Assembly: GCA_035771175.1 (NCBI GenBank)
Contig: CM069612.1
Location: 28,654,150-28,718,149, forward strand
DNA from: Paratinospora sagittata
Lineage: Eukaryota; Streptophyta; Magnoliopsida; Ranunculales; Menispermaceae
DNA length: 64,000 nucleotides
Reading direction: 5' to 3'
The number at the start of each line of letters is the position of its first letter. Position 1 is the stretch's first letter. Positions 10,501 to 23,100 of this stretch are shown here, one piece after another. The notes under the pieces were generated by a model. That model was not told the DNA's origin. It did not search any database and saw only the letters and a program-made list of their open reading frames with translations. A program made the position numbers and the translations under genes.

Positions 10501-13343
10501 TCTTGTAACATGTAAGATTTCGTATTTGGTTTGAGGTTTTATAATATCAGTGAATAGAAATTTTGAATTGGCAGTCATTGTTTCTTTTTAGTTTTTGTGC
10601 TTCATGGAAGAAAGATCACATTTCAGCTTTCCAACTTAAACGCTTTTATGTACTAGTACTTTTTGCTAATGATTTGTTAGCATATTTGTTCAAATTTTTT
10701 TATAAGATTTTTATTTAAAATTTTGTTTGGAAATGGAATGGGAGACTAATGTGATTTACACAATGAATACTATTGGATGTGCCAGTCAGGAAGAGTGATG
10801 CATTAAATTATTAATAATAATGATTGTAGATGAAGAAGAGAAATTATAGTAATGTTAGAGGTAGATGAAAACCTAAATAATATGAATATAGATAATTAAG
10901 AAAGATATAATTTCTTATAATATGAATTTCAACTTACCCATTAATAGGTAGTGAAGGAAGTGAATTCATGTAGTTGACCCCATGCATTTGGGAAAAAAAG
11001 GCTTTGTTGAGTTCATAGAAAAAGACCTTAAATAGCATGGGGCAGAAATAATTAAGAAAGACAACCATTTGCAATATGATAGAAGATTTTCATGTTATAA
11101 GGGTATGTGCTTAGACTATCTTGTACGATCAGAATTCGTAAATCATGAGAGTTCAAGAACAATACAAATTAAGTTTGAAGATTATGGAAACTGCATTCTT
11201 TTTAGGGGATTTTTGACATTTATTTGTTAATTTATTAATTATAGTCAAGTTTTTGGAGTCATTGCAGCTCTACACCAGAAGGTTCTTGCAACTATTGATT
11301 TCTCTGCTAAGTTGCTGGGCATTGAGTCATATTGATAGTCTTTGAGCAAAGCAGGAAAGTAGCAATACACTTGCCTTTGTGCTTATCATCTTGCATGGGG
11401 TTTCAGCCACAGTTTTAGATGGATGATGGTGCTTACTAACTACTATATTTTATTGAGGATTGCATGCTTGTCTGTTTGATTCATGGTGTTGTCCTTGGCT
11501 GCGAGGCCAACTACTGTGCTTCTAACTATGTTACTTTGGGAGAGGTTCTGGTCAATATGCTATTCTTATTATCTTATGTGGTACTCTTTAAGTCTTTTCG
11601 AGGCATAACAATTTGTTTTTCCACTCACCTTTTTGTTTATATCCGTGTATTTGCAGCTCCATACCAGAACGCTCAAACGGTTCAGAATGAGAATGATCCT
11701 AACAATACAACCGTGGGTACTTTGTTCTATTATTGTAGCATATCATCTTTTTTGGAGTGATTTAGCATGAATCATAGATGATTTTGAATGCAGATATTTG
11801 TTGGTGGTTTGGATTCCAATGTTACGGATGACCACCTGAGACAAGTTTTTAGCCAATTTGGGGAGTTGGTCCATGTGAAGATACCAGTAGGAAAGCGTTG
11901 TGGATTTGTTCAATTTGCTAACAGGTATGCGTGCATGTTTATTGTTTTTATAGCTCAGAGCTTCTTATGTGTGATGTTAAAACTACATTTCTTTTATGTT
12001 TCTTCAGAGCTTGTGCAGAGGAGGCTTTATTGATGTTGAATGGAACCCAGTTGGGAAGCCAAAACATTCGGCTTTCATGGGGCCGTAGTCCATCAAACAA
12101 GCAGGTACTTCTACTTCTCATCACTCTTAGTTGTGTAACATTAACATTTTGGTCTTCTTTGCTTATTTGACAAGAAGTTTGGCAAATTTACAGGATTCAT
12201 CTACTGGCATGGCCCAGCCACAGGCAGATCCCAACCAGTGGAATGGTGCATACTATGGCTACAACCAAGGTTATGAAGCTTATGGATATGCCCCGCCCCC
12301 TCAGGATCCTAACATGTATGCTTATGGAGCATATGCTGGTTATGGAAACTATCAACAGCAACAGGTATTGTCTTATTGATCGATTCACATACTTAATGCA
12401 CATTTCTTATTTAAGCCGACAATATGTTGATGCTGAGATTCTGCTAACACATGCACGCATATATCATATATGTTGACTTGACCTTTGATAGAGCAAAGTG
12501 AAAGAATAAGATTCATACAGCGGATCCCAAATAGTTGAGAAAAAGCGTTGTTGAGTTGAGTTGACTGAGCACGCGCATGTGTATGCTTGCAGAAATAATT
12601 AAAAGTGCTGGAGGGCTCTAGTTAACTACTGTATATTCTATGTATACAAAAAATGACTTGAGGATTGATGAATTGTGATGTATAATATATACAAAAGTGA
12701 ACAACACATCTTTTAACACTTGAATCATGAAATATGCGGGGTTCCGAAACTATTTTAAGCACCGATTCCAGTCATTTGCATGAGACTCAATTGATGGATT
12801 TTACAACCAAATTGGATTCTATTTCTTAAAACTCTTGGTGGATATATCATCCAATTTTCTTGGGAGTCGTTTTCTTTGGTTCTCCAGACAACCTATTTTT
12901 ACTTTGCTTATATTTTCTAGAGCTAGAGTACTGTAATGTAAGCCAAATTAGCCTTCGCTGCAATAATGAACAACCATTGATATGCGCTATCAAGTATTGT
13001 AATGTAAACCAAATTGTTGGAATCTGTGTTTGATATTATTATTAAGTTTGTTCTGTTTTTAAGTTATTGCACCCTCTTTTAATGCTATAAATGCTAGCTT
13101 ACCTTCCTTTTGATCTGTCAATTCTGCTTTCTAATGTTGTTGGCCTTCTTGAGTGTTACTCTTCTTGGCTCCCCATTATCTTAATATTTATTTTAAAAAA
13201 GAAAGTGTCCATCCTCTAGCCTTGGTTGATTGCTTCCCTTTTCTACATTTCTATACTCCTGCTTTGTGCAATTGCTTATAATTGGAGTAGTTCCTAATGA
13301 AACTATTTGCTTTTTTTTTTTTTTTTTTTCTATTATGCAGTAA
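7537..13343 (+). CDS. RBP45: RBP45/RBP47-type RNA-binding protein, three RRMs, 7 exons, 413 aa
   Basis: A nuclear and stress-granule oligouridylate/poly(A)-RNA-binding protein of the TIA-1-like plant family. Exons: 7537-7854, 9003-9468, 11657-11712, 11794-11924, 12008-12104, 12194-12364, 13341-13343. All introns are GT-AG and phases sum to 414 codons. Residues 1-80 are Gln/Pro/Ala-rich, including an 11-Gln run. RRM1 is about 81-162 (RNP2 LWIGDL, RNP1 EGYGFIEF), RRM2 about 174-252 (IFVGDL, KGYGFVRF) and RRM3 about 281-352 (IFVGGL, CGFVQF). The tail is Tyr/Gly/Gln-rich (NQWNGAYYGY...). The last exon supplies only the stop codon, so retention of the last intron would add four residues (VLSY). 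The start is the first ATG after a CT-rich leader with a telo-box. RBP47 is the alternative name; the short Q-rich N terminus favours RBP45. Confidence 0.95.
10795..11025 (+). mobile_element. LINE 3'-tail remnant in RBP45 intron 3
   Basis: 'ggtagatgaaaacctaaat' through 'aagtgaattcatgtagttg' and the terminal 'gggaaaaaaaggctttgttg' match the RGRPKTW...RIHVADP block and 3' tail seen more clearly at 21.14-21.32 kb. Several stops; no function. Confidence 0.6.
12515..12575 (+). mobile_element. LINE/SINE 3'-tail fragment in RBP45 last intron
   Basis: 'gcggatcccaaatagttgag' followed by 'aaagcgttgttgagttgag' is the terminal motif shared by the other LINE tails in this window. Only the last ~60 bp are present. 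Confidence 0.5.
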
Positions 13344-14264
13344 CATGCTGCTTCTGATCACTTGGAACAAGGGTTGATTGCTTATCTTGGCCTAACCTAA
13401 GAGGTAGCAGCGGAGCGGTTGTAACTTGGTTGTAACGCAGTATATATCCTGGTTTTTTGTCCGCTCTTGGTTGGTGGGATTCCTGTGCAATGACAATGGG
13501 GTTGGAGGGGGGTGCCTACTGCTCTACCAGTTGGGCTGCTTGCTGATTGTCTGATGCATTCTCATGAGTTTTTTTTTTCTCCTTTTTTTTGCTAATGTTT
13601 CGAATGATGTTCCAGAGTTTATAAACTCTTGCTGAAAACCAAAATACATGGAAATGCACATTTCTGAGTGGTAACTTAGATACATATTTATTTATCACAT
13701 TAGATTTTTGGTATTTTATCACTAAATTATTTGCTTTTCATGCAACAAGGGCTGGTGATGATTGGAAATGGATTCGTTTTTTTTGTGTGAAACAATCTAT
13801 TAAGAATTGTCTGGTTCTTTCAGGAAAAGGTTTTTGGATTTTAAGCGTTTGATTGTATTGTAATTTTATGGTGTCATACTATTGCTAATGCTTGAGATTA
13901 ATACTGTAGTGGTAACTCAACCACTCTGGTCCTCAATATGCTGCCTGAATGGTATAAATGGCAGGTGAAAGGTAACCATCTTGATGGATGCTGGTAGCCA
14001 ATTTTGCCTAAATGAAATTGAATGGTCCCATTTTTAAATGAATCAAAGCTTCCAATGCTTGCTACCATTCTCATTTTAAGAGCCTTGAATTATGTTAATG
14101 CCTTTTGCCACTATCATTTTTATATAATAAAAAAAGGAATGTGCTGAACATGGCAGCTCATCTAAAGATTCTACATGACAATTACAACATTAAACCCCAT
14201 CCTTACTGGGAGTTACATAATGTACACTGTTGAAGAAGGCAAAATAAATATTATTGGCATTCTT
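13344..14264. other. Convergent 3' region between RBP45 (+) and MED21 (-)
   Basis: It holds the RBP45 3'UTR (the exon begins with the stop at 13341) and the downstream end of the MED21 copy. No ORF with recognisable motifs. Confidence 0.6.
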
Positions 14265-17175
14265 CTAGCTTTCGTGCTGTGAGTTTGGTGTCTTCAGGTT
14301 CAAGCAGTTCTCAGCTGCCTGTTTGAATAGTTCTTGCACCTGCTTCAGTTCCTGCTCTGAACAACAAACACATTTGAGAATTCTGCAATAAAGAATGTAA
14401 CTTACAACACCAGCAAGACCCACTAGACAGAACAATGTCATTCAATTGTTCAATCTATATGTTTCTGAGAAGCTTAAACCTAGACCATATCAATATTCTA
14501 AGCAGTACTTAAAGTACCCGGTGGTTAGATCTTTTAATCGAATAATTTCGAACCCTGCTAGTATACATGTTTTTATGAGGTATAATCTATGAAACAAAAT
14601 ACTAACTGAATTGTAAAATCATTGATTAGCTTGGAACTTGAGGAAAACTATTCGCGTCTATTTAAGGTAAGAGAAGTCACCTGTAGCCTCCAGCTGCCTC
14701 TCTAGTTCTTGTCCAACTGCTTCATTTTCTGCCTGGAGAGTATATCCGGAAGGAGGAGGGTATCTAGAAAAATATTCAACTTGACAAAAACGAAAAGAAA
14801 TAGAATCAAGTGTGGAATGGCTGGATTTTTTACCCATACCTGAAGTTCTTGTGCCAGTTTCAATTGTACTTCTGCACCTCCTTCTGGCAATGGAAGCATT
14901 TCAGCCAACATATCAAACTGCAGAAGACAAATCCAATTTCATATTAATCTATAGTTAATGATAGCCTCATAGGAAGAATTGTTTTGGTCAATAGTTGATT
15001 GTTTTGCTCTTGTATTTTCCAAGAACGGGATTAAAAGAAAATATGAGTTGTTTCATGGACCCGAAAGAGAATATAGGGTTACGGGGAAAAATAAATAGAT
15101 AAATAAATAATAGACCGGAGGTATGGCTTGCATTATACGCATGATTGGATTGAAAACAGACTAAGCAAGCAGTGAAGCAATGACGAATTACTTTGAATTA
15201 TTAAGCCAAATAAAATTAAAAATGAAAATATTATGCATCACAAAGGCTTCATTTGGAGAGATAATATTACCACTATTGATTCCAAATTTACTGAAATTAA
15301 CAAATTTCATATTAAAGAATAATTTGTTGGACACCCAAAGAGGGGTGAATTGGGTGTTATGGCCGGTTTTAACAAATTTTCTAAGTTCTTAGTAGAAATC
15401 CTTTGATTAAACTTAGTTATATACGCAAAATGAATCAATGTGCATAAAGTAAAGTGTGAAAATTAAAATACAAATGCACAAAAGGATTTTTACGTGGTTC
15501 GAAAAATCATTTTCCTACCTCCACACCTTGAGAAACCGTCTCTAGGATTCCACTATACCGGGTTCACTTCAAGGGTGTAAACCAAATTGTTACAATGTCT
15601 TTTTCAAGGCTCAAGACAAGCGTATCCTTTTCACGAGCTAAGAGCAAACCACTTGTTTTTTTTTTCGTGGCAAATGAAAGTCTGAATCCTTTTTGCAGGC
15701 CAAAGGTGAACCATTTGACCCTTTTTAAGATAAATGGTAAAACTAGACTTGATTCCAACCTTGGAATCACAAGTGATATCACAACCACTTGACTTGGTTT
15801 GTTTCGTAAATACTTGAGAAATTACAAGAATAATGTTTGTTCTATGTAAATAGAACAATTACAATGAAGCTCAAATCAAATATACAACCATAATGTTTTA
15901 ATCATCAAACATTCGAATTGCGATTTTGACTAAGCCATAATTTTTTGAAATTCTAAATTTGTGGGCTTATTTGGGCATCAAAATATGATTGAAATATATT
16001 GAGTTTGATGATTAAAACACTTTGAAAACATTGGAAACTAAGATAATAAGTCCAAGTTTAAAACAAGTTAAACTTGAAAACTTAAACTGAAAAGTTTTTG
16101 GAAAACTTTGTAAAAATGTGATTTTGATTAAAACAAGTGCAAATATGATTCAAACAAGTTTGAAACACTTTAAGAACATAAACCAAACATGTTTGGACAA
16201 TTTAAAATCATTTTTAAAGAAAACTTAATGTATGAATGAATTTTAAAGAATAACTGAGCAAAGATGAAAGCAAGTAGGTTTATAACCTAATTCTAGACAC
16301 ATAAGACTCTCAACCTCTTAGTCTTCTTTTCTTCAAGATGTCCAATTGTTCAAGCTTTGAGTGTACTGGATCCTTTGCTTGAGGGACTTCTTGACCTTGA
16401 AGACTTGGATCTTGCATTGACTCTTCTTCACTTTAGGTGTTTAAATATACTAGATGAATCATTAGCACCATGAGTTATATTGTTTGTTAGCATCAAAACA
16501 CTTAAGAAAAAACTAAGTGGAAAACCACTTAGGTCAACATAATTGATGTATCTACAAATTAACTTGCCTATAAGAATTCCTTTTTCAAGTTCATTGGCGT
16601 TTTCCCTTTGGAAGGTTTCCTTCCATGCACGCAAAGGCTTTTTTCATATTAAGCCACCCTTTTGTTTCAAGGGTAAGCATGGATTGATCTAACTTGGAAT
16701 TGTTGCATACTTGGGCACTGAGGCCAAAGTTAAATTTGGAGGAGCCACCTAACTACGCTGTAACGAGGAGTGTCTAAAGTTATCGATGCTTTCCTTTTCA
16801 AAACTCCCTTCTTATTTAGTTCAGGTGCAAATGCAAGGATGGTGAAAGAAAAACCACATTTGCAGTTTAAATGAACAACTCATAACTGGCACCCAAGTTT
16901 CTTAAAACAATTATGTCAAACTATATTTTGAGAATGAACTACATCTAAACTACATAAACCATCCAAACCTCTGTTGCAATCCCAACCAAAGTAGTACTTG
17001 TGATTTTCTGTTGCTTGTTAATGTTGACAAAATCTTCAGAGGGCTCAGTTGGGGCTTTTGAACGGTTCGGAGAAAGTTGGTCTGGAGGGGCATCTCTTTG
17101 CATTTTCCCAAGGTATGGAAAGCAAGTGTTTGAAATTATATCAATCGGTTCTTATAGCAAACTCGCGATGTCCAT
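14265..17175 (-). pseudogene. MED21: Mediator subunit 21-like gene with an in-frame stop at codon 8
   Basis: MED21 is a small coiled-coil subunit of the Mediator middle module (partner MED7). Exons (minus): 17175-16969, 14917-14840, 14732-14681, 14356-14265. All have GT-AG splice sites and sum to 143 codons, close to the Arabidopsis length (about 139). The C-terminal half is well conserved: AEMLPLPEGGAEVQLK, AENEAVGQELERQLEAT, then ELKQVQELFKQAAENCLNLK. Exon 1 aligns without gaps to the family N terminus (MDI...; MQRDAPP..LSPN) but codon 8, normally Gln, is TAA, and several conserved exon-1 residues are changed. The next in-frame ATG is codon 25, just before QRDAPP. Either this is a young pseudogene of a duplicated MED21, an assembly error, or translation starts at Met25. 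A repeat-like block occupies intron 1. Confidence 0.8.
15326..16560. repeat. Unclassified dispersed-repeat-like insertion in MED21 intron 1
   Basis: It starts with 'ggacacccaaagaggggtga' and 'tacgtggttcgaaaa', motifs I recall from common plant interspersed repeats. No coding capacity; edges uncertain and no clear terminal repeats. Confidence 0.3.
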
Positions 17176-19870
17176 CTCACCACATTGGATATCCAAGAGA
17201 TGAATATTCCTGGATATTAAACAAATGATAAAACATATATCAAATAAGGTTATGAGCTGAATAGCCCAGCCAAATATCCAAGAAATATCTTTAATGATGA
17301 TGGGGGCTTGATGAGTAGGACGGTGAAGTAGGACTGTAGGATTTGGTTTGCCTATCCACATAGATGCAATGAAGTGATGAGCAGTTCTTCAAAGAATTTA
17401 ACAAATTAATGCTGTGGTTTTTCAAATGACATAGAGATAGTATTATGATATATTGATGGAAATTGGATTAAGATATGCAATAACAAACTTATATTTTTCT
17501 AGGAGAGTAGCAACATATTCATAATTGATGAGATTGAAAACAATAAATAGTTTGATCCTCTGATCTCTCCTAAACTATTATTCGCCTTAATCCTTATGTT
17601 CCTTCTCATTCAATTTACTTTGAAAATAGTTCATTTACCTTTTCTTTAAACTCTTTATCATAATTACAACTCTTTGATTGTCACACTAAATGTTTCCAAC
17701 ATGATCCAGGCCAACATTTCTTCTTCTGCCGAAATCCAGAAATTGTGTACATTACTTATCTACTTACTCACAAATGATAAATGTTATCATACAGTTTTTC
17801 TTGTAATGCTAACTTTGTCAACATTGTTTTAATAATTCTTTTTATTTTCACAAATCATTTAGAATCCTAGTCACAGCAAGAGGTTTTACCGTTAATCCTG
17901 CTTGAACTTCCTAATTCTATTGCCAGTTCTTCTAAAACGGTGTGCTTTTCTTCTATATTTACAAAACCTTTTCCTACACTTCAAATTACATCTAGTTGTT
18001 TTATTCCACAACAACATTTGTTTCTTCATCCAAATAACATTTCCAGTTTCTTTTTAGTTCATCTCTAAATATCATTAATTCTCCCTTTTTCGTTTTCCCA
18101 ATTTCCGGTCAACATGCCCTCAAAATTACATAAAACAAAATGTAGATATGAATTGGTCTTTAAAAAAACCTTACAACTTAGAGATGCTATGCAAATTTAT
18201 ATAGTTATTTAAATAAGTCATTATATGCAAGATTAGAAAGAAAAAAAGAAGAAGCCTGGTTCCTAAGAAGTTTCTCCTCAAAAAGAAATTCCTATCAGTT
18301 GGAAAATTCTGAAACAGAATAAGTATCATTTTTAAAGGAAAAAAAAAAAAAACAGAGATACACCTTCTACTACAGAGGCCAGTAACACATGACTCTTTGG
18401 GTCATTTCTTCTAGGTTCATACTCGAGGAACTAAGCTGAATGTCCATTTGCTCTAGCAACTTGGATTCAAATTTTCTCACATAGGAGTTTTAAGCCATTA
18501 TATTTGAGCGTTTCTATGGCTGTATGCAAATCATATTGCTAGAACAAGTAACATAAACAAGCTCTTGCTCAAACAAAAAATAAAAAAGCATCATTTAAGA
18601 CAAAATTCATCATTTTTAACAGATAGAAGCTCAAAATCAGCCATATTCAGTGGAAAGAAAAGCCCTAATCCAACAAATGCATAAAACAAATAAGAAATCT
18701 ACTTGGTAACATAAACAAGTAATTGAAAAAGAACAAAATTGCAACTTTTTTACCTAAAAAAGATGAGCAAATGAGATAGTGAAGAGAAGGGTAATTCCAG
18801 AGCCAAGAAAACCACTCAACTGCACTTGCAACCTTGCAGAAAGGCCTTCTTCCCGTTCAACCAACGGTTAAGATCAAAGTCTTCTGTGGGCGCCACAACA
18901 GTAAGTCATACTAAGTTTACTTTTCATCATGCCTTAGACCACATAATAATACGAATAAAAAAAAAGAAACAAGCAACTGCAAGTATTAGTGTATTACACC
19001 TTCGAAATGTATTAGGGTCTTGGACCATCTGAGGCCCTGGAGGGTGCCACCAGGTTGCAGGTTGCAGGTTCGAGTTTACAGGAGGATAATTTTCGGGTGA
19101 GTTTTGTACGGAAGTTGCTGATGTGTGGGAGCAGTGGCCACTGACGTTATTGTTGCATCAAATATCCTTGTCCGGGACAACTTAGCTTAGATGAACTCGA
19201 GTAGTCTGTAATGGTGTCTGTTAAGATCAGATTGTGTGAGAGTTGTCAATGATTGGTGGGGAGACTAGTGAGGTATTGTAGACCTTTGGGTGGGCCCTCG
19301 TACCGGGTGCATATATATATATATATATATATTTTTATTGTTTCTACTAAATATAAAATAAAAAATGTAAAACACACTTATAATATACATGAATAAACAT
19401 AAATGCATTGTTACACTTACCACCAAATTAGATTAGATCCGAGCTTGTAGTGATGACCCATAATAATAATAGAGTTCGATTCTCGGGTTAAATTCGGTTT
19501 TTGTTGGAAGAAATTTTTTTTGCAGTTATGGACTATATCCGGGGGCATTTATGCACTCGTTAAGAAAATGCCACTCACTTTTCTTATTAAGGCTTGCCCG
19601 AAAGAATTAGTTGGTAAATGTAAGCTGTGTATCAAACAATTTTATTCTTAAAGTTTCATGTTCAAACCTCTTCACAAACATATTTATTTATTTATCTTAT
19701 TTATTAATTATATATATATTATTATAAATTTAGTTTATGTGTCATCATTTACACGTAAGAGAATATTAATCTCTATCAATCTTGGCTTGATATATGTAAT
19801 AAGAATATGAAGTTGCAAAGATTAGCATCTTCCTTAAAAGAAAAGACAAGGAAAATTTATGATTTTTCAA
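17176..19870. other. Non-coding stretch upstream of MED21-like gene
   Basis: AT-rich, many stops on both strands. The 18826-19032 frame and short frames nearby have no recognisable motif. A B-box-like 'ggttcgagttt' at about 19067 followed by (AT)11 at 19311-19332 may mark a further SINE-like repeat (about 19.0-19.31 kb). Confidence 0.5.
19311..19332. repeat. (AT)11 microsatellite
   Basis: Perfect run at the 3' edge of a possible SINE-like repeat. Confidence 0.95.
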
Positions 19871-20113
19871 AGGCGACTCGGCGACTCAGGACTCGCGAGT
19901 CGTAACGCCAAATGAATACACTGCATGCCCACTTCGCTATTCCCTCGTCCTGAAGCAAAAGTTCTCATATTTTTTGTGTTTTTAGATCCAACAAACAAAC
20001 AACACAACAGTTGAATTAAAACGGAGCAAAACAGAAGACAAGAAACAGAGTAGAAACAGGGGAAGCAGCATCAGCAGCAGCAGCAGGCGGTGGAGCTAAG
20101 CTTTCATTTTTCA

Positions 20114-23100
20114 ATGGGTAATCGTACAAGAGTTTTCGCAAACGAATCAATCCTTTCGACTTCACCCACCGATGCATTGCTCTTCTCCACCATGTGCATT
20201 GTGGGCCTTCCCGTCGACGTTCAAGTCACGGACGGCTCCGTCTACTCCGGCGTCCTTCACACCGCTTGCTTCGATAAAGACTACGGTTTGTATCTCTGAA
20301 TCTGTGTTTATTTGGTTGCGGTTAGAATTGGGTATTTGTGGGTACTAGTTTTTAGCAGGATTTCTCATCTGGGTCTTGATTTTTTTTTATGGATTTTATT
20401 AGTTTTGCTTTGATCCGGTGAAATTGATGCTGGTTTTGGGCCCTTTGAGGGCTTTTTCATTTTATTCTAATGTTGTTTCTGTCTTTTATTTTATTTTGGG
20501 TAATTTCTGATTCAGATATTTGTAGTACTGATTAGTTCAAGGTGTTTTTTTGGGTTATTCAATGATGTTTGTAGTACTGATTAATTTACTGTAATGGGGA
20601 GGGGTTTTTGGATTGATGTTTTTGGCTTTTCATGTAACAGCATTTTGTGTGAAAGATTGATTTATTTGTCGGTGTTGGATTCAATTGCTTTCTGCTTTTC
20701 AGGCATTGTTTTGAAGAAAGCGAAAATGACTAGGAAGGGGGAAAAGGAAGCGAATTTGGGCAAGGGGAGTATTGTAGATACACTTGTGATTCTGTCGACT
20801 GATCTTGTTCAGATTGTAGCCAAGGCATGATTTTTTTTGAATTGGTTCTTTTTCTGACTCCATTGAATTTTTTGTGTTTGATGTGTTGCATTCGATGGTT
20901 TGCTGATGTGCAAATGGTGTAATATGTAGGGGCTTCTGCTTCCTGCAGAAGGGATTGTTGGGAAGGTGTCTGGTAAAGATGTTGAAGCTGTTAATGGATC
21001 TGTGAGGTCTTTGGAATGCTCAACAGAAAGTGAAGTAAAGACGGTGAAATCAAGCAAGGTTTCTCTAGCAACATGTGAACTGAAAACAAAGGAAATTAGT
21101 GAAACTAGGTAATTTTCTTCATATATATATTTGTTTCCATTGACAGAGGTAGAGGACGACCACCTAAAATAATATGGACAGAAATAATTAAGAAAAATAT
21201 AACTACTTTTAATTTAAAAGTCGACCTAGCCCTTGATCGAGTGGAGTAGAGGAAGCGGATTCATGTAGCAACCCTATATGGTTGGGAAAAGGCTTAGTTG
21301 AGTTGAGTGAGTGTTTGTTTTCATTGACTTAAAATGCTTTATCCTAAGCGTGTGAATGACATACTGGTATTAGTTCATCCTCAACACATAACGAGTTACC
21401 GATTAATGGAGTAATTTTAGTTCTAAATAGAAACAAAATCTATAAAAAGGAGGGTGTAATCAGTGCACGAGGCTCCCACCATTGCAAGGTTTGGGGAAAG
21501 GGGTGATGTATCCAATCTTACTTCCACATTGGAGGTTGTTCTAGATTCGAACTCTTGGATAAACTTCTAAGAGAATAAATCAGACAAAAATAGAAGTGAT
21601 TTTTTCCTTTTTCTTTTATTCGTTGCATATAGGAAGTAGAATGGTGTCTCATAGGGTGAAAACAAGAAACCTTTGGTAGGTGCTTATTGTTATGAGGCAC
21701 ATCCATTTGGTTGGCTGTTTAATGACTTTTCTTTTGCAAGGGAATAGATGGCACTAAAAGGAGTGTGGCAATCCAATACTAAGCATAATTCAACTTTTGT
21801 GGAGTCATATCATTATTGATTTGAGTAATTTCTATTCTTTTTAGTTCTAATGATGATTTGTGGTTGATAACTTGATAGAGCACGCGGGAGCTCCGTTACA
21901 TATTTAAGTTCAACAAAACCTAGGATAACTCTGAAGCTTCTTAATTGACTTGGTTGAGAAGCTTGGTCTTAGATGAAAAAGATCAATGACTTGGGATGTG
22001 CACAGGTTGAATTAGGTTAGGTTTGGACAAAACCTCGAACCAACACAGCCATATTGAGTGAATCACGTTGCAATCTTTAAGGTCCAAATGGACCTTATAA
22101 CATTTTATTTTTATTTTTATTTTATTTTTTTGAGAAGATACAATGTTAGTAGTTAGTTATATAACTGACTTCATCACTAGACAACATTCTCGGGGAGGTA
22201 TTAGGCCCGTTCCTAACTCATTAATCCCCCTCAACCCCTATGGTGAGATAGTGGCAAGAATTGAACCAAGAACCTTTGGGTTCCAAAACCACCTCTTCAA
22301 CATAGAAAAAATCAATGTATTAGTTTGGAGTGCCCAAGTTAGTCTTGAACTAGTATGGTCCAGATTGGATTGATTTTTAGTCTATTTCTCTGTATTTATC
22401 TATCAGTTCTATTTTTAATGCTTCTGTTTGGTTTAAACAATTGAAAATTAAATCTAATAGATTGTTGGATTGGGAACAATCTTCCGCCATTCATTTCAAT
22501 GGCAACTTTCATTTTAAAGACACTGCTGACAGTCTGTTGCTTAGTGTTTTTTTCCCATATAAGCAGCCACCTCTACCTCATCAAGTCAATCCTACAAGTC
22601 TTGTAGCAATGCTGATATAATCACATAATGTGATTATAATTTCTTTTCTCCAAATTCGCATTATTTACTAAAGTGCTTCTTACTGTTTGAATACATCCTG
22701 GATGCAGGCGTTCCAGCCAAAATGAGTGCAAATCGACTTGTGGTTTAATTAACAAAAATGTTAAGAATGATTTGTCATCAAACAATGAAAATGGAAGCCA
22801 CACAGTAGATGGCATATATTCATCAGAAGCAAAGGTGATTCATATCTTTATATTGTAATAGTAAATGGAGAAATGCATCTTGTTATCTAAGAAAGCTTCC
22901 TGTACTGGAAACATGCTTACTTGTTTGTTGGTGTGTTTCTGCTTGCAGATTGACAAAGCTTCCACGATGTCTATAACCACAGTTGATGAGGAGTATGAAC
23001 TTCTGGCATTGTTGTTTCAGAATGAAAGTTGCATTTTGGCTGCTTTCCTTTAATGACTGCTTTAACCTTAGATTATTTTCTATTTCTTCTGCTGACAGAC

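Noticed and set aside
18826..19032. 68-residue frame upstream of the MED21 copy, considered as a missing MED21 exon
   Set aside because: No similarity to the MED21 N terminus, which was found instead at 16969-17175.
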